This document shows, one piece after another, positions 16,733 through 24,461 of a stretch of 64,000 bases of DNA; position 1 is the stretch's first letter, and each line of letters begins with the position of its first letter. The translations under genes and the position numbers were made by a program. The notes under the pieces are model-generated. The model saw only the letters and a list, made by a program, of their open reading frames with translations. It was not told where the DNA came from and ran no database searches. The DNA is from Rhizobium hidalgonense (GTDB lineage: Bacteria; Pseudomonadota; Alphaproteobacteria; Rhizobiales; Rhizobiaceae). The stretch covers positions 62,001-126,000 of the forward strand of contig NZ_LODW01000139.1 of the NCBI RefSeq assembly GCF_002914525.1, written 5' to 3'.

Positions 16733-18010
16733 CTAACCTCGGAGCGTATAGTTGCTGATCGAGGCCGGTTTCATTTCGATGGAGAAGCCCGGCAGGGTGG
16801 GCGGCATATAGGCGGCTTTGTCGATCCGGCAGGGGTCGAGGAAGTGTTCGTGCAGGTGATCGACATATTCGATGACGCGGCCGTCCTTGGTGCCGGATAT
16901 CGCGATGTAATCGATCATCGACAGATGCTGCACATATTCGCAGAGGCCGACGCCGCCGGCATGCGGCCAGACGGGCAGCCCAAATTTGGCGGCGATCAGC
17001 AGCACGGAAAGCACCTCGTTCAGGCCGCCCATGCGGCAGGAATCGATCTGCACGATGTCGATTGCGCCCTCGGCGATGAACTGCTTGAACATGATGCGGT
17101 TCTGGCACATCTCGCCGGTCGCGACCTTTACCGGGCTGATCGCCTGGCGGATCTTGCGGTGACCGGCAACATCGTCTGGGCTGGTGGGTTCTTCGATGAA
17201 GAAGGGCTTGGCAAGGGCAAGCGCCTTGACCCAGTCGATCGCCTGGCCGACGTCCCAGACCTGGTTGGCGTCGATCATCAGGTAACGATCGGGACCGATC
17301 ACCTCGCGGGCGATCCTCAAGCGGCGGATATCGTCTTCGAGGTCGCGGCCGACCTTCATCTTGATATGGTTGAAGCCGGCGTCGATCGCCTCCTGGCAGA
17401 GGCGGCGCAGTTTCTCGTCCTCATAACCGAGCCAGCCGGCCGAGGTCGTGTAGCAGGCGTAGCCTTCCTTTTCGAGGATGGAGATGCGTTCGGCCCTGCC
17501 GGCTTCGGCGCGCTTGAGGATCTCGATGGCCTCGTCGCGGGTCAGCACATCGGTGAGATAACGATAGTCGACGATGTCGGCGATCTCTTCCGGCGACATG
17601 TCGGCGACGAGCCGCCAGACCGGTTTTCCCGCCTGTTTGGCGAGCAGATCCCAGACGGCATTGACGACGGCACCGGTCGCCAGATGGATGGCGCCCTTTT
17701 CCGGGCCGATCCAGCGCAACTGGCTGTCGCTGGTCAGATGCCGCCAGAATTTGCCGGGATGGGCGAGCACGTCGGCAAGGTCGGCGCCGACGATCAGATG
17801 GCGCATCGCCTCGATCGCCATGCAGCAAATGTCGTTGCCGCGGCCGATGGTAAAGGTGAGGCCGTGGCCGGCCAGGCCTGAGGTATCCGTATCGAGAATG
17901 ACGTAGGCCGCCGAATAGTCCGGATCGGGGTTCATCGCATCAGATCCATCCAGGCTTTGCGACGTGGGAAAGCGGAGATCGAAGACACGAAGGTCGGTGA
18001 TGCGGGTCAT
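16733..18010 (-). CDS. L-fuconate dehydratase (enolase superfamily)
   Basis: The protein has 425 residues, the usual length for fuconate dehydratases. In enolase-superfamily order it shows the KMKVG lysine motif, the metal ligands in LMIDANQVWD, FFIEEPTSPDD and ATGEM, and the catalytic histidine in WPHAGGVGL. The enzyme converts L-fuconate to 2-keto-3-deoxy-L-fuconate in the non-phosphorylative L-fucose pathway. A GGAGG site precedes ATG 18010. It lies 89 bp downstream of the dehydrogenase gene and near a lactonase, so three steps of one pathway are present. Other acid sugars such as L-galactonate remain possible substrates. Confidence 0.9.
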   Translation of the reverse strand: MTRITDLRVFDLRFPTSQSLDGSDAMNPDPDYSAAYVILDTDTSGLAGHGLTFTIGRGNDICCMAIEAMRHLIVGADLADVLAHPGKFWRHLTSDSQLRWIGPEKGAIHLATGAVVNAVWDLLAKQAGKPVWRLVADMSPEEIADIVDYRYLTDVLTRDEAIEILKRAEAGRAERISILEKEGYACYTTSAGWLGYEDEKLRRLCQEAIDAGFNHIKMKVGRDLEDDIRRLRIAREVIGPDRYLMIDANQVWDVGQAIDWVKALALAKPFFIEEPTSPDDVAGHRKIRQAISPVKVATGEMCQNRIMFKQFIAEGAIDIVQIDSCRMGGLNEVLSVLLIAAKFGLPVWPHAGGVGLCEYVQHLSMIDYIAISGTKDGRVIEYVDHLHEHFLDPCRIDKAAYMPPTLPGFSIEMKPASISNYTLRG

Positions 18011-18099
18011 GGTTGTTCCTCCCGATTCCTTAAAGCCTGTTATATCGGCCGATTATCTTGCCGGCAGGCAATGCTTGCCGGCCGCGTCATTAACTGAGC

Positions 18100-18834
18100 T
18101 CAGATCGTCCAGCCGCCGTCGATGGCGATTGCCTGGCCGGAGGTGTAGGTGGCACCGGCGAGATAGACGGCGAGATCGGCAATCTCCTCCGGCGAGCCGA
18201 GCCGGCCCATCGGCTGGCGGGCGATGAAGGCGGCGCGGGCCGCGTCATAATCGCCTTGGGCGCGCATCCGGTCCTGCAGGGACGGGCTTTCAACCGTGCC
18301 GGGGCAGATGGCGTTGCAGCGGATGCCCTCGGCGACATAATCGGCGGCGACGGATTTGGTCAGGCCGATGACGGCCGCCTTGGTGACGCCATAGGCAAAG
18401 CGGTTCGGCACGCCCTTGATGCTTGAGGCGACGGAGGCCATGTTGATGATTGACCCGTCCTTGCGCTCCAGCATGCCGGGCAGCACGGCGCGGATAGTGC
18501 GGATCATCGCCTTGACGTTGAGGTCGAGCGCAAATTCGAAATCGGAATCCTTCATCTCCAGGATCGAGCCGGCATGCACGAAACCGGCGCAGTTGAACAG
18601 CACGTCGACAGCGCCGATCTCGGCGACGAGGGCCTTGACCGCATCCTCCTCGAGCACGTTCAGCTGATGGGTGGAAACCCCGGTTTCCGCGGCTAACGTC
18701 GCCAGCGCGCCGGTATTGATGTCGGTCGCGTGGACCTTGGCGCCGGCCGCGGCAAAGGCTTCCGCCGTCGCCCGGCCGATGCCCTGGCCGGCGGCGGTGA
18801 TGAGAACGGTCTTGCCGGAAAGTCTGTTTGTCAT
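18100..18834 (-). CDS. SDR-family dehydrogenase, likely 2-keto-3-deoxy-L-fuconate dehydrogenase
   Basis: The protein has 244 residues with a classical short-chain dehydrogenase layout: TAAGQGIGRA at the nucleotide loop, NCAG, Ser in NMASVAS, the YGVTK catalytic Tyr and Lys, and PGTVESPS. ATG 18834 is chosen because the nucleotide loop then lies about 14 residues in, as is normal. The linkage to fuconate dehydratase suggests NAD-dependent oxidation of 2-keto-3-deoxy-L-fuconate. A start 40 codons upstream would add sequence unlike the family. Confidence 0.87.
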   Translation of the reverse strand: MTNRLSGKTVLITAAGQGIGRATAEAFAAAGAKVHATDINTGALATLAAETGVSTHQLNVLEEDAVKALVAEIGAVDVLFNCAGFVHAGSILEMKDSDFEFALDLNVKAMIRTIRAVLPGMLERKDGSIINMASVASSIKGVPNRFAYGVTKAAVIGLTKSVAADYVAEGIRCNAICPGTVESPSLQDRMRAQGDYDAARAAFIARQPMGRLGSPEEIADLAVYLAGATYTSGQAIAIDGGWTI

Positions 18835-19020
18835 GTCACGGGCCTTTTCTGGAATGTCTATGCCGAACGATCGAAATGCTGTTTGTCTTGACGAGGGCTG
18901 AGCATGCGCTTTTTCCCAGTTTGCGCGCTCTAACCACCCTCCGGCAAGATACAACCTGCCGCCTGGTCTAGTTCTCGAGCGTGCGATATCTCAACTTGCC
19001 GAGGCGATCTTCAGTGATGA

Positions 19021-19040
19021 TTTGTCTGTTTATAGACAAA
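19021..19040. promoter_or_regulatory. Candidate IclR operator (inverted repeat)
   Basis: A perfect inverted repeat, TTTGTCT and AGACAAA, is separated by six bases. It lies between the divergent SDR and iclR-type genes, about 90 bp before the regulator start. Its position suggests control of both directions by the neighbouring IclR protein. This is inferred. Confidence 0.55.
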
Positions 19041-19129
19041 CAGACGATTGGCCAAGGGTCAAGCGCAAACTTTTCCTTTTCCGGCTGCGGTTCTGCGTAT
19101 ATGCAGAATGATATTTACAGGAGGAAGCA

Positions 19130-19915
19130 ATGGAGACCGAGGAGTCAGACCGCTATCGCGCTCCTGCGCTCGACAAGGGCCTCGATATCCTGGAATTGCT
19201 CGCCGGCGTCGACAGCGGTCTCACCCAGGCCGATATCGCCAAACGGCTCGATCGCAGCCCCAACGAATTCTACCGCATGCTCGACCGCCTGGTGCGCCGC
19301 GGTTACGTCACCCGGCTGGATGGCGACCGCTATTCGCTGACGCTGAAGCTTTTCGGTCTTGCCCAACTGCACGCGCCGGTGCGCCGGCTCGCCTCCTATG
19401 CCACGCCGCTGATGCGCGACCTTGCCCAGCGGACGCGCCAAGCCAATCATCTCGCGGTCTTCGATCGGGGTGCTGCCGTCGTCATCGCCCAACAGGAGGC
19501 GCCGGACTATTGGGGTTTCTCGATCCGCATCGGCGCCCATATCAGCCTGTTCGACACAGGCTCGGGGCACGTGCTGCTCGCCTTCCGCAGCGCCGAGGAG
19601 CGGGAGATGATGATTTCGGAACATGTGCGCAGCCGCGCCGATCTCGAACTCGGGCCCGAATTCTACGATCGTCTCGACCAGATCCGCGAGCGCGGCTACG
19701 AGATGATGGCGAGCGCCCAGACCGCTGGCGTCTACAATCTTTCCGCGCCGGTGCTGGGTCCGGACGGCCGCTGCATCGCCGCCCTCACCTGCCCCTTCAT
19801 CGCGCTGGTCAATGCGCCGTCGGCGCCTGACATCACCCAAACGATCATGCTGGTGCAGAAGACCGTCGCCGAGCTTTCGCTGCTGGCCGGGGCGGATATC
19901 GGTAATGCCGTCTGA
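19130..19915 (+). CDS. IclR-family transcriptional regulator
   Basis: The protein has 261 residues. An N-terminal winged helix (residues 12-75, with LDILELLAGVDSGLTQADIAK and YVTRLDGDRYSLTLKLF, read in parts) precedes an IclR effector domain ending in NLSAPVLGPDGRCIAALT. GGAGG stands seven bases before ATG 19130. It is divergent from the SDR and dehydratase genes and upstream of the lactonase gene, so it probably senses a pathway intermediate. Confidence 0.93.
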   Translation: METEESDRYRAPALDKGLDILELLAGVDSGLTQADIAKRLDRSPNEFYRMLDRLVRRGYVTRLDGDRYSLTLKLFGLAQLHAPVRRLASYATPLMRDLAQRTRQANHLAVFDRGAAVVIAQQEAPDYWGFSIRIGAHISLFDTGSGHVLLAFRSAEEREMMISEHVRSRADLELGPEFYDRLDQIRERGYEMMASAQTAGVYNLSAPVLGPDGRCIAALTCPFIALVNAPSAPDITQTIMLVQKTVAELSLLAGADIGNAV

Positions 19916-19954
19916 CTGGGGGAGCCGCCCTCATCCGCTGGCCGGCACCGACCG

Positions 19955-20090
19955 GGGTCGAGCCACGGGTCTCGACCCGTCCTTCGGACCCCGCTTGCGG
20001 GGCGAAGGGGATGTGCCGCAACCTCTCCGTTCCGCAACGACCTCTCGCAGGGCACGTCCCCTCGCCCCGTTCACGGGAGAGGGTTAGAGC
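19955..20090. repeat. Cluster of intergenic hairpins
   Basis: The gap between iclR and the lactonase gene contains strong hairpins: GGGTCGAG/CTCGACCC at 19955-19978 and a two-part stem, CCTTCG/CGAAGG enclosing CCCCGC/GCGGGG, at 19981-20008. A third GC stem lies near 20065-20085. Similar palindromes are frequent between rhizobial genes. They could end transcription of iclR or stabilise mRNA. Confidence 0.6.
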
Positions 20091-20168
20091 ACGAGCCGGG
20101 AATTTCTATTTGAATAATCCATTCACCAGAAATAGGCTGCGGCGAGGCCAATCCTGGAGGAGAAAAGC

Positions 20169-21005
20169 GTGCTCATCGACACCCATCTGCATATCATCGA
20201 TCGCTCGGCGCTGCCCTATCCCTGGCTCTCCGACGTGCCTGCTCTCGATCATGATTTTCTCTACGAGACCTATGCTGCCGAGGCGCGGCGCTGCGGCATC
20301 ACCACGGCGCTGCACATGGAGGTCGACGTCGACCCTGCCGCCATGCAGGCCGAGACCGATCATATCGCCGGCATCGCCGGAAAGGCAGGCAGCCTGATTG
20401 CCGGGGCCATCGTTTCCTGCCGGCCTGAGGAGCAAGGCTTTGCCGCCTATCTCGAGCGGCAAAAGGCCGACCGCTTCGTCAAGGGGTTCCGCCGCGTGCT
20501 GCATGTGGTGCCCGATGACGTCTCGGAAGGCGCCCTGTTTCGGGAAAACATCCGGCGCATCGGCGGCAGCGGCCTGACCTTCGACCTTTGCACCTTGCCG
20601 CATCAGGCGGGCCGCGTCACCGCCCTCATCGATCTCGCGCCGGATGTGCAGTTCGTGCTCGACCATTGCGGCGTGCCCGATATCCGCTCGGATGCCTTCG
20701 AGCCATGGAAGGCCGGCCTATCGGAGATTGCCCGACGGCCGAACGTCGTCTGCAAGGTCTCCGGCGTCGTTGCCTATGCCGATGCCGAGACTTGGACAGC
20801 GCAGACGCTGCGGCCCTATATCGAGCATGTCACAGCAAGTTTCGGCTGGGATCGCGTCGTCTGGGGCAGTGACTGGCCGGTCTGCACCTTAGGCGGCGGC
20901 CTCTCCACCTGGGTCGCGGCGACCCATGCCGTGCTTTCCGGCAGCAGCGAGGCCGAGCGGTCCAAGCTGCTTTTCGCCAATGCACAGCGCCTCTGGTCGC
21001 TTTGA
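20169..21005 (+). CDS. Amidohydrolase-family lactonase, likely L-fuconolactonase
   Basis: The protein has 278 residues with the amidohydrolase-2 layout: DTHLHI at residue 4, DHCGVPD in the middle and VWGSDWPVC near the end, which supply the metal and catalytic residues. Homologues open L-fucono-1,4-lactone to fuconate, one step before the dehydratase encoded at 16.7-18.0 kb. Translation probably starts at GTG 20169 behind GGAGGA. No sugar transporter or fucose dehydrogenase gene is present in the window. Confidence 0.86.
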   Translation: MLIDTHLHIIDRSALPYPWLSDVPALDHDFLYETYAAEARRCGITTALHMEVDVDPAAMQAETDHIAGIAGKAGSLIAGAIVSCRPEEQGFAAYLERQKADRFVKGFRRVLHVVPDDVSEGALFRENIRRIGGSGLTFDLCTLPHQAGRVTALIDLAPDVQFVLDHCGVPDIRSDAFEPWKAGLSEIARRPNVVCKVSGVVAYADAETWTAQTLRPYIEHVTASFGWDRVVWGSDWPVCTLGGGLSTWVAATHAVLSGSSEAERSKLLFANAQRLWSL

Positions 21006-21051
21006 CGTCACGAAATCAAAGGATGTGCTGTGCCTAGCAAAAGTGCTACTT

Positions 21052-21067
21052 TGGCATGTCTTTTGCT
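21052..21067 (+). promoter_or_regulatory. Candidate sigma-54 (-24/-12) promoter
   Basis: The sequence TGGCATGTCTTTTGCT has the GG and GC doublets separated by exactly ten bases, as in RpoN promoters, with one departure from the TGGCAC box. It would start transcription near 21078, leaving a leader of about 130 bases before the PraR-like gene. No NtrC or NifA site is clear to me. Confidence 0.5.
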
Positions 21068-21210
21068 TGTGTAAGCATGAAGCAACGTAAATGTTTCGGT
21101 TTGGGACGACTTACCACCAAGCAATTGCTAGCTTTAGCCATCTCAGGTAAAAGTTGTCAGACACGGATTTGGCGAATAAATCAATCCGATGTCCTCAGGA
21201 GGGAAAACAA

Positions 21211-21615
21211 ATGAAAGAAGAACCGCATTCCGTCGATGTCCACGTCGGAAAGACCATCCGTATACAGCGTTTGCTGAGGAAGGTTTCCCAGACGGAACTC
21301 GGCGATCGTGTCGGCGTAACGTTCCAGCAGATCCAGAAATACGAAAAGGGCTCCAACCGCGTTTCCGCCAGCATGCTGGTTGAAATCGCCGGCGCTCTGA
21401 AGGTCGACGTCCGGACGTTTTTCGACGATCTGTCGACGCCCGATACGGCCAACGACAATCCGGCCCCCAGCGAGGAATTCATCATTTCGCGCGAAGGCGT
21501 GCTTCTCAATGCGGCGTTCTTTTCGATCAAGAACGAAGCTCTTCGCAAGAAGATCCTGAAGCTCGTCCAGGCAATTGCCAACACCGAGCAGCTGGAAGGC
21601 GACGCGGCCGAATAG
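21211..21615 (+). CDS. XRE-family (PraR/SinR-like) transcriptional regulator
   Basis: The protein has 134 residues. ATG 21211 has AGGAGGG upstream. A Cro/CI helix-turn-helix covers residues 8-65 and shows the rhizobial PraR pattern VDVHVGKTIR, SQTELGDRVGVTFQQIQKYE and NRVSASML. The C-terminal 60 residues end in a helix that could dimerise. Relatives in rhizobia control surface attachment and quorum sensing; this may be a replicon-borne paralogue. A possible sigma-54 promoter lies upstream. The RiPP-like locus is downstream on the other strand. Confidence 0.88.
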   Translation: MKEEPHSVDVHVGKTIRIQRLLRKVSQTELGDRVGVTFQQIQKYEKGSNRVSASMLVEIAGALKVDVRTFFDDLSTPDTANDNPAPSEEFIISREGVLLNAAFFSIKNEALRKKILKLVQAIANTEQLEGDAAE

Positions 21616-21661
21616 GCTGGTTGTCCCTCACGCGACCGGGGCGGACCGCATGAGGATATAC

Positions 21662-21793
21662 CGATTGATTTAGATCGATGGGGATCGATCCGGATCAATG
21701 GAGATTGATCGAGCTTGATGGTGACTCATCGAGATCGATGGGGATCAACGCGCTTGACGGTCACCAATTTCAATGGCGATCGATCAGGATCAG
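21662..21793. repeat. Degenerate GATC-rich tandem repeat, period about 19-20 bp
   Basis: About six diverged units follow one another. The clearest are ATCGATGGGGATCGATC, ATCAATGGAGATTGATC and ATCGATGGGGATCAACG. The array fills the gap between the convergent PraR-like and 89-aa genes and runs into the last codons of the latter. It could be an old repeat or a protein-binding array. Confidence 0.65.
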
Positions 21794-22039
21794 ATTCTCG
21801 CTGGCATCCTTCATTGCGATCTTGGCCTTGCTGCCGAGCAGCTTCTCGAGATTGACGTCTAGCTCCCTGTCGGGATCTATGCCGTCCCAATCGATGACGA
21901 CCTGCAGCAGCGCCATGTTCGTCAGGTGCATCAGATTACGCAGCTGAAGCTTTTCAGCCTCCTCCTTGGCCGCCGACAGCAGCCGGAAGATCCTTGCGTA
22001 TTCGCTGCCGGTACCTTCGTTGCGTTGTTCAAACATCAT
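21770..22039 (-). CDS. Small hypothetical protein next to tfuA
   Basis: The protein has 89 residues, mostly predicted helical (SEYARIFRLLSAAKEEAEKL, then LRNLMHLTNMALLQVV), ending in an acidic region. There is no signal peptide, and I recognise no domain. AGGGGCGG precedes the ATG. The promoter region carries the same 19-bp motif found upstream of the 47-aa peptide gene, at a nearly identical distance from the start (61 versus 64 bp). I infer co-regulation with the YcaO-TfuA locus. A role in maturation or immunity is speculative. Confidence 0.7.
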   Translation of the reverse strand: MMFEQRNEGTGSEYARIFRLLSAAKEEAEKLQLRNLMHLTNMALLQVVIDWDGIDPDRELDVNLEKLLGSKAKIAMKDASENLILIDRH

Positions 22040-22099
22040 TCCGCCCCTTTGGCCGTGAAACCCTGCGATTCCATCACCACTGCATTTTTCTGCCGTTAC

Positions 22100-22118
22100 C
22101 GTTATTCAAGCGTTACAG
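22100..22118 (-). promoter_or_regulatory. Repeated 19-bp motif, copy upstream of the 89-aa gene
   Basis: Read on the minus strand the site is CTGTAACGCTTGAATAACG. It contains two TAACG units 11 bp apart, and a third follows six bases on. It matches the site at 24421-24439 at 17 of 19 positions and overlaps the end of tfuA. Direct repeats 11 bp apart suit SARP/OmpR-type winged-helix activators, and one is encoded at 24462-26414. Confidence 0.6.
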
Positions 22119-22845
22119 GAACCGAATTGCGCGTGACTTCGGCGTGCAGCAGCTGCCAATGCGAGGTTGCGGCAAAGCGCCAGTCACGGTTGACGGGCAG
22201 GAATTCGTCCCGGCGCAGCCAGTCCAGCACCAGCCGGGCGTCGTTGCGCTTGCGCTCGACGCGATTGCCGCGAATAGCGGCGAGGATGGTGTCGCGGCGC
22301 GGCTTGCGGAAATGGCACTCGTCGACGACCTTGGCATAGGTGCGCTCGGAAAAATGCAGGAAACGGCCGGCAAGCAGCAGTTTCTTGCGTTCACCGGAAG
22401 AGATGTCGCCGCCGGCAAGAAGCGCGTCGATCGTCGGTTCGAAATCGACCCACGGCACGGAGAGCGGCAGCCAGCCGAGTGCCTGCGGCGCATGCACCAG
22501 CGCTACGGCCTCGTCGTCGAGCAACCGCCCAGCTTCGTAATCCTCGAAGATCGAGCCGATCCCGACCATGCCGAAAGGCGCGCATTCGGCCGCCCGCAAG
22601 GCGCCCATGCTAGCGCCACCGGCAACCGCGACATCGTGCTCGAGCGCGAACAGAATTTCCTTGTGCCAGACCGAAGGCAGGTCGCCGAAATAGCCATCGA
22701 CGAGGCCGATGGCGGTGGCGCCGTCGTGAACGGCCTTCAGGATGTCGCCGCAGGCAGCCGGCGGCCGGAAATCGATGCGCGGGGACATGGCTCTCGCTGC
22801 AGTGAGATCGCTGCCAAGGCTCGGACCGACGAACAGCACCTTCAT
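22102..22845 (-). CDS. TfuA-like protein
   Basis: The protein has 247 residues and the TfuA core: MKVLFVGPSLG at the start, AIGLVDGYFGDLPSVWHKEI, and GGASMGALRAAECAPFGMVG, which is the most conserved segment of the family. TfuA proteins, first known from trifolitoxin synthesis, work with YcaO enzymes, in some cases to put sulfur into a peptide backbone (thioamidation). The gene overlaps ycaO by four bases (ATGA), so the two are translationally coupled. The likely role is sulfur delivery to YcaO. No dedicated transporter or peptidase gene is adjacent. Confidence 0.93.
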   Translation of the reverse strand: MKVLFVGPSLGSDLTAARAMSPRIDFRPPAACGDILKAVHDGATAIGLVDGYFGDLPSVWHKEILFALEHDVAVAGGASMGALRAAECAPFGMVGIGSIFEDYEAGRLLDDEAVALVHAPQALGWLPLSVPWVDFEPTIDALLAGGDISSGERKKLLLAGRFLHFSERTYAKVVDECHFRKPRRDTILAAIRGNRVERKRNDARLVLDWLRRDEFLPVNRDWRFAATSHWQLLHAEVTRNSVPVTLE

Positions 22846-24200
22846 GACTGGGCTCCTCTCATAGTGTTGACCGCCCGCATGCCGAGCTGGATGTACTGGC
22901 CCGAGATATCGACCTCCAGGCCGGGCACGATCACCCTGACGACCGAGACCGGCAGAGCCCGGTGCGCAAAGGGCACCACGACGATCTGCTCGATGCCGGT
23001 CGCCGCCAGCCGGCCGGCGATAAGAGCGATGGTTTCCTGGATCGTTGCCGGGCGGCGATGACGCGGCTGGAAGGCGCGCATCCGGCCGCCGCCCTCGCAG
23101 AGTTCGACCACCTGCTGCATCGCCGCGCTCTGGTCGAGCCGCTGATAGACGCGCGGCGAAAAATCGTCTCGGCTGCCGGCAATTGCGGTCAGCCGGCTCT
23201 GCGCCGCTTCGGTAATGGCGCGCAACGCGGCGCGCACGGGATCGGGATGGCAGCCGCAGCCGCCGCAGACATGGGCCCAGCGCGCATCGACGCGGTCGGA
23301 AAGATTACCGGGCATGATGACGGCGAGAAAGGCAGGAACGCCGATATCGGTGGTCATGTCGATGAGCAGCAACCGCATGCCGGCCCGCGCGATCCGGTCG
23401 GTCATTACATCGATGACCGCATCGCCGAAGGAGGCAGGATCGATGCGGCTCTCCTTCAGCCGCTCGGGCGATTTCAGCTGGGTCAGGGCCCAGGCGTCGC
23501 GCTCCACCAGTTCGCAGAGCCCGTGCAGCACCGCTTCGGACGGCGTGTTGCCGGAGGCGAGCCCATCGCTCGACTGCTCGAAGCCCGGCGGCCGTTCGCC
23601 GCGATGATCGAGGCCGACCAGCCACCAGGGCACGAAAACGCTGCTGCCGGACAGGATGTCGAGCCCGGAGCACCAGGGGATGGGGCCGCCGCCGATCTCG
23701 TCGGGCGCGCAGCGTGCGACGTTGTCGAGATCAATCATGGCGGCATGCTCCGCCCGCATGCCGGCGACGCTCGCCTGGGTCAGATCGGCGGGCGCAATTT
23801 CGGCGATCCGCGTCTCGATCGCTTCCATGGCGGCCGAGGTCATGGCGGCATCATTGTCGATACCCTTGCCCTGAAAGACCGAGAGCGTATGGCTGTTCGG
23901 CCGGGTGGCGAAGGCGACGGGGATGTTGAGGATGTCGAGTGCGGTCAGCAGGCCGACGCGGGTGATGCCGAACTCGCGCAGATGCGGCCTGACGGCCGCA
24001 AGTGTCTGAGCCGGCGTGACTGCGCGGTCATGATAATCGCTGACGCCGGCCGATGATCGTTCGAGGTCATCGGCAAGCGCTTCAAGAGCATTTCCGTTTT
24101 TCTTCGATACACGAAAATGCTCGTTGTTTTCACGCAATTGCGGACGCAAAACCGCTTCGCATTTTTGCTGGAATTGCTCTAGATCGGCGAAAGCGGACAT
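22842..24200 (-). CDS. YcaO-domain protein (ATP-dependent peptide backbone modification)
   Basis: The protein has 452 residues. The YcaO core starts near residue 58 (RAVTPAQTLAAVRPHLREFG) and shows ATP/Mg-binding segments: AAMEAIETRIAE, then SSDGLASGNTPSEAVLHGL running into CELVERDAW. YcaO enzymes phosphorylate a backbone amide and allow ring or thioamide formation. No cyclodehydratase partner is present; a TfuA gene follows instead, which points to thioamide chemistry. The C-terminus lacks the PxPxP tail of many azoline-forming enzymes. Residues 8-39 are encoded by a 96-bp inverted-repeat element (24085-24180) and look foreign to the family. The start lies 13 bp after the 47-aa peptide gene, with AAGGA near that gene's stop. 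Confidence 0.93.
   Translation of the reverse strand: MSAFADLEQFQQKCEAVLRPQLRENNEHFRVSKKNGNALEALADDLERSSAGVSDYHDRAVTPAQTLAAVRPHLREFGITRVGLLTALDILNIPVAFATRPNSHTLSVFQGKGIDNDAAMTSAAMEAIETRIAEIAPADLTQASVAGMRAEHAAMIDLDNVARCAPDEIGGGPIPWCSGLDILSGSSVFVPWWLVGLDHRGERPPGFEQSSDGLASGNTPSEAVLHGLCELVERDAWALTQLKSPERLKESRIDPASFGDAVIDVMTDRIARAGMRLLLIDMTTDIGVPAFLAVIMPGNLSDRVDARWAHVCGGCGCHPDPVRAALRAITEAAQSRLTAIAGSRDDFSPRVYQRLDQSAAMQQVVELCEGGGRMRAFQPRHRRPATIQETIALIAGRLAATGIEQIVVVPFAHRALPVSVVRVIVPGLEVDISGQYIQLGMRAVNTMRGAQS
24085..24180. repeat. 96-bp inverted-repeat element inserted in frame in ycaO
   Basis: The ends AGAGCATTTCC and GGAATTGCTCT are inverted repeats matching at 10 of 11 positions. The inner sequence resembles the abundant rhizobial intergenic repeat with GCGAAGCGGTTTTGCGTCCG. 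Its length is exactly 32 codons, and it is open in the ycaO frame, so it adds residues 8-39 to the protein. Copy number in the genome cannot be judged from this window. Confidence 0.75.
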
Positions 24201-24213
24201 ACCGATCTTGTCC

Positions 24214-24357
24214 TTAGCGGAATCTCAGCGCATGCGTCAGGCTTTCGAGCGCATTGGCGGATACGGTGAGTTCGTCCTGTTTCATCGCTGCTCTGGCAGC
24301 TGCAGAGAAGCGCAGGGACTGTGTCTGAACTGCGGTGGTTTCAGCATTCGCCTTCAT
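24214..24357 (-). CDS. 47-aa peptide, candidate RiPP precursor
   Basis: This short open frame starts at ATG 24357 behind GGAGA (six bases apart) and ends 13 bp before ycaO. The peptide begins MKANAETTAVQTQSLRFS and ends ESLTHALRFR. It has two LRF motifs (residues 15-17 and 44-46), no cysteine and no double-glycine site. Thioamidation by YcaO-TfuA needs only a backbone amide, so the lack of Cys is not a problem. Its position as the first gene of the ycaO-tfuA unit, the good ribosome site and the structured leader favour a real gene and a modified peptide. Alternatives are a small accessory or regulatory peptide. It is unlike trifolitoxin precursor TfxA as I know it. Confidence 0.7.
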   Translation of the reverse strand: MKANAETTAVQTQSLRFSAAARAAMKQDELTVSANALESLTHALRFR

Positions 24358-24364
24358 GTTCTAT

Positions 24365-24406
24365 CTCCGATGATTGGGCAGCCCTTGCTGCCGTTAACCA
24401 TCGGAG
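24365..24406 (-). promoter_or_regulatory. Leader hairpin that overlaps the ribosome site of the peptide gene
   Basis: Outer arms CTCCGATG and CATCGGAG (8 bp, perfect) enclose an inner perfect hairpin, GGCAGC/GCTGCC with a four-base loop. On the mRNA the 3' outer arm includes the GGAG of the ribosome site, so folding would hide it. The element ends seven bases before the start codon. A thermosensor, a translational switch or a DNA-level operator are possible readings. Confidence 0.65.
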
Positions 24407-24420
24407 GAAAACATTACCTG

Positions 24421-24439
24421 CGTCATTTAAGCGTTACAG
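24421..24439 (-). promoter_or_regulatory. Repeated 19-bp motif, copy upstream of the peptide gene
   Basis: On the minus strand it reads CTGTAACGCTTAAATGACG, with TAACG and TGACG units 11 bp apart. A TAATGT, a possible -10 box, follows four bases later at 24416-24411. The site is 64 bp before the peptide start, a position suited to an activator that contacts RNA polymerase. Confidence 0.6.
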
Positions 24440-24461
24440 GCTTCGTTAAAAGGCGGTGCAA

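Noticed and set aside
20085..20130. Possible repeat copy near AGAGCACGAG before the lactonase gene
   Set aside because: The match to the AGAGCA end is six bases only, and no opposite end is found nearby.
22962..24056. Long plus-strand open frame opposite ycaO
   Set aside because: The YcaO motifs on the minus strand are unmistakable. The plus-strand translation is low in complexity and has no recognisable domain.
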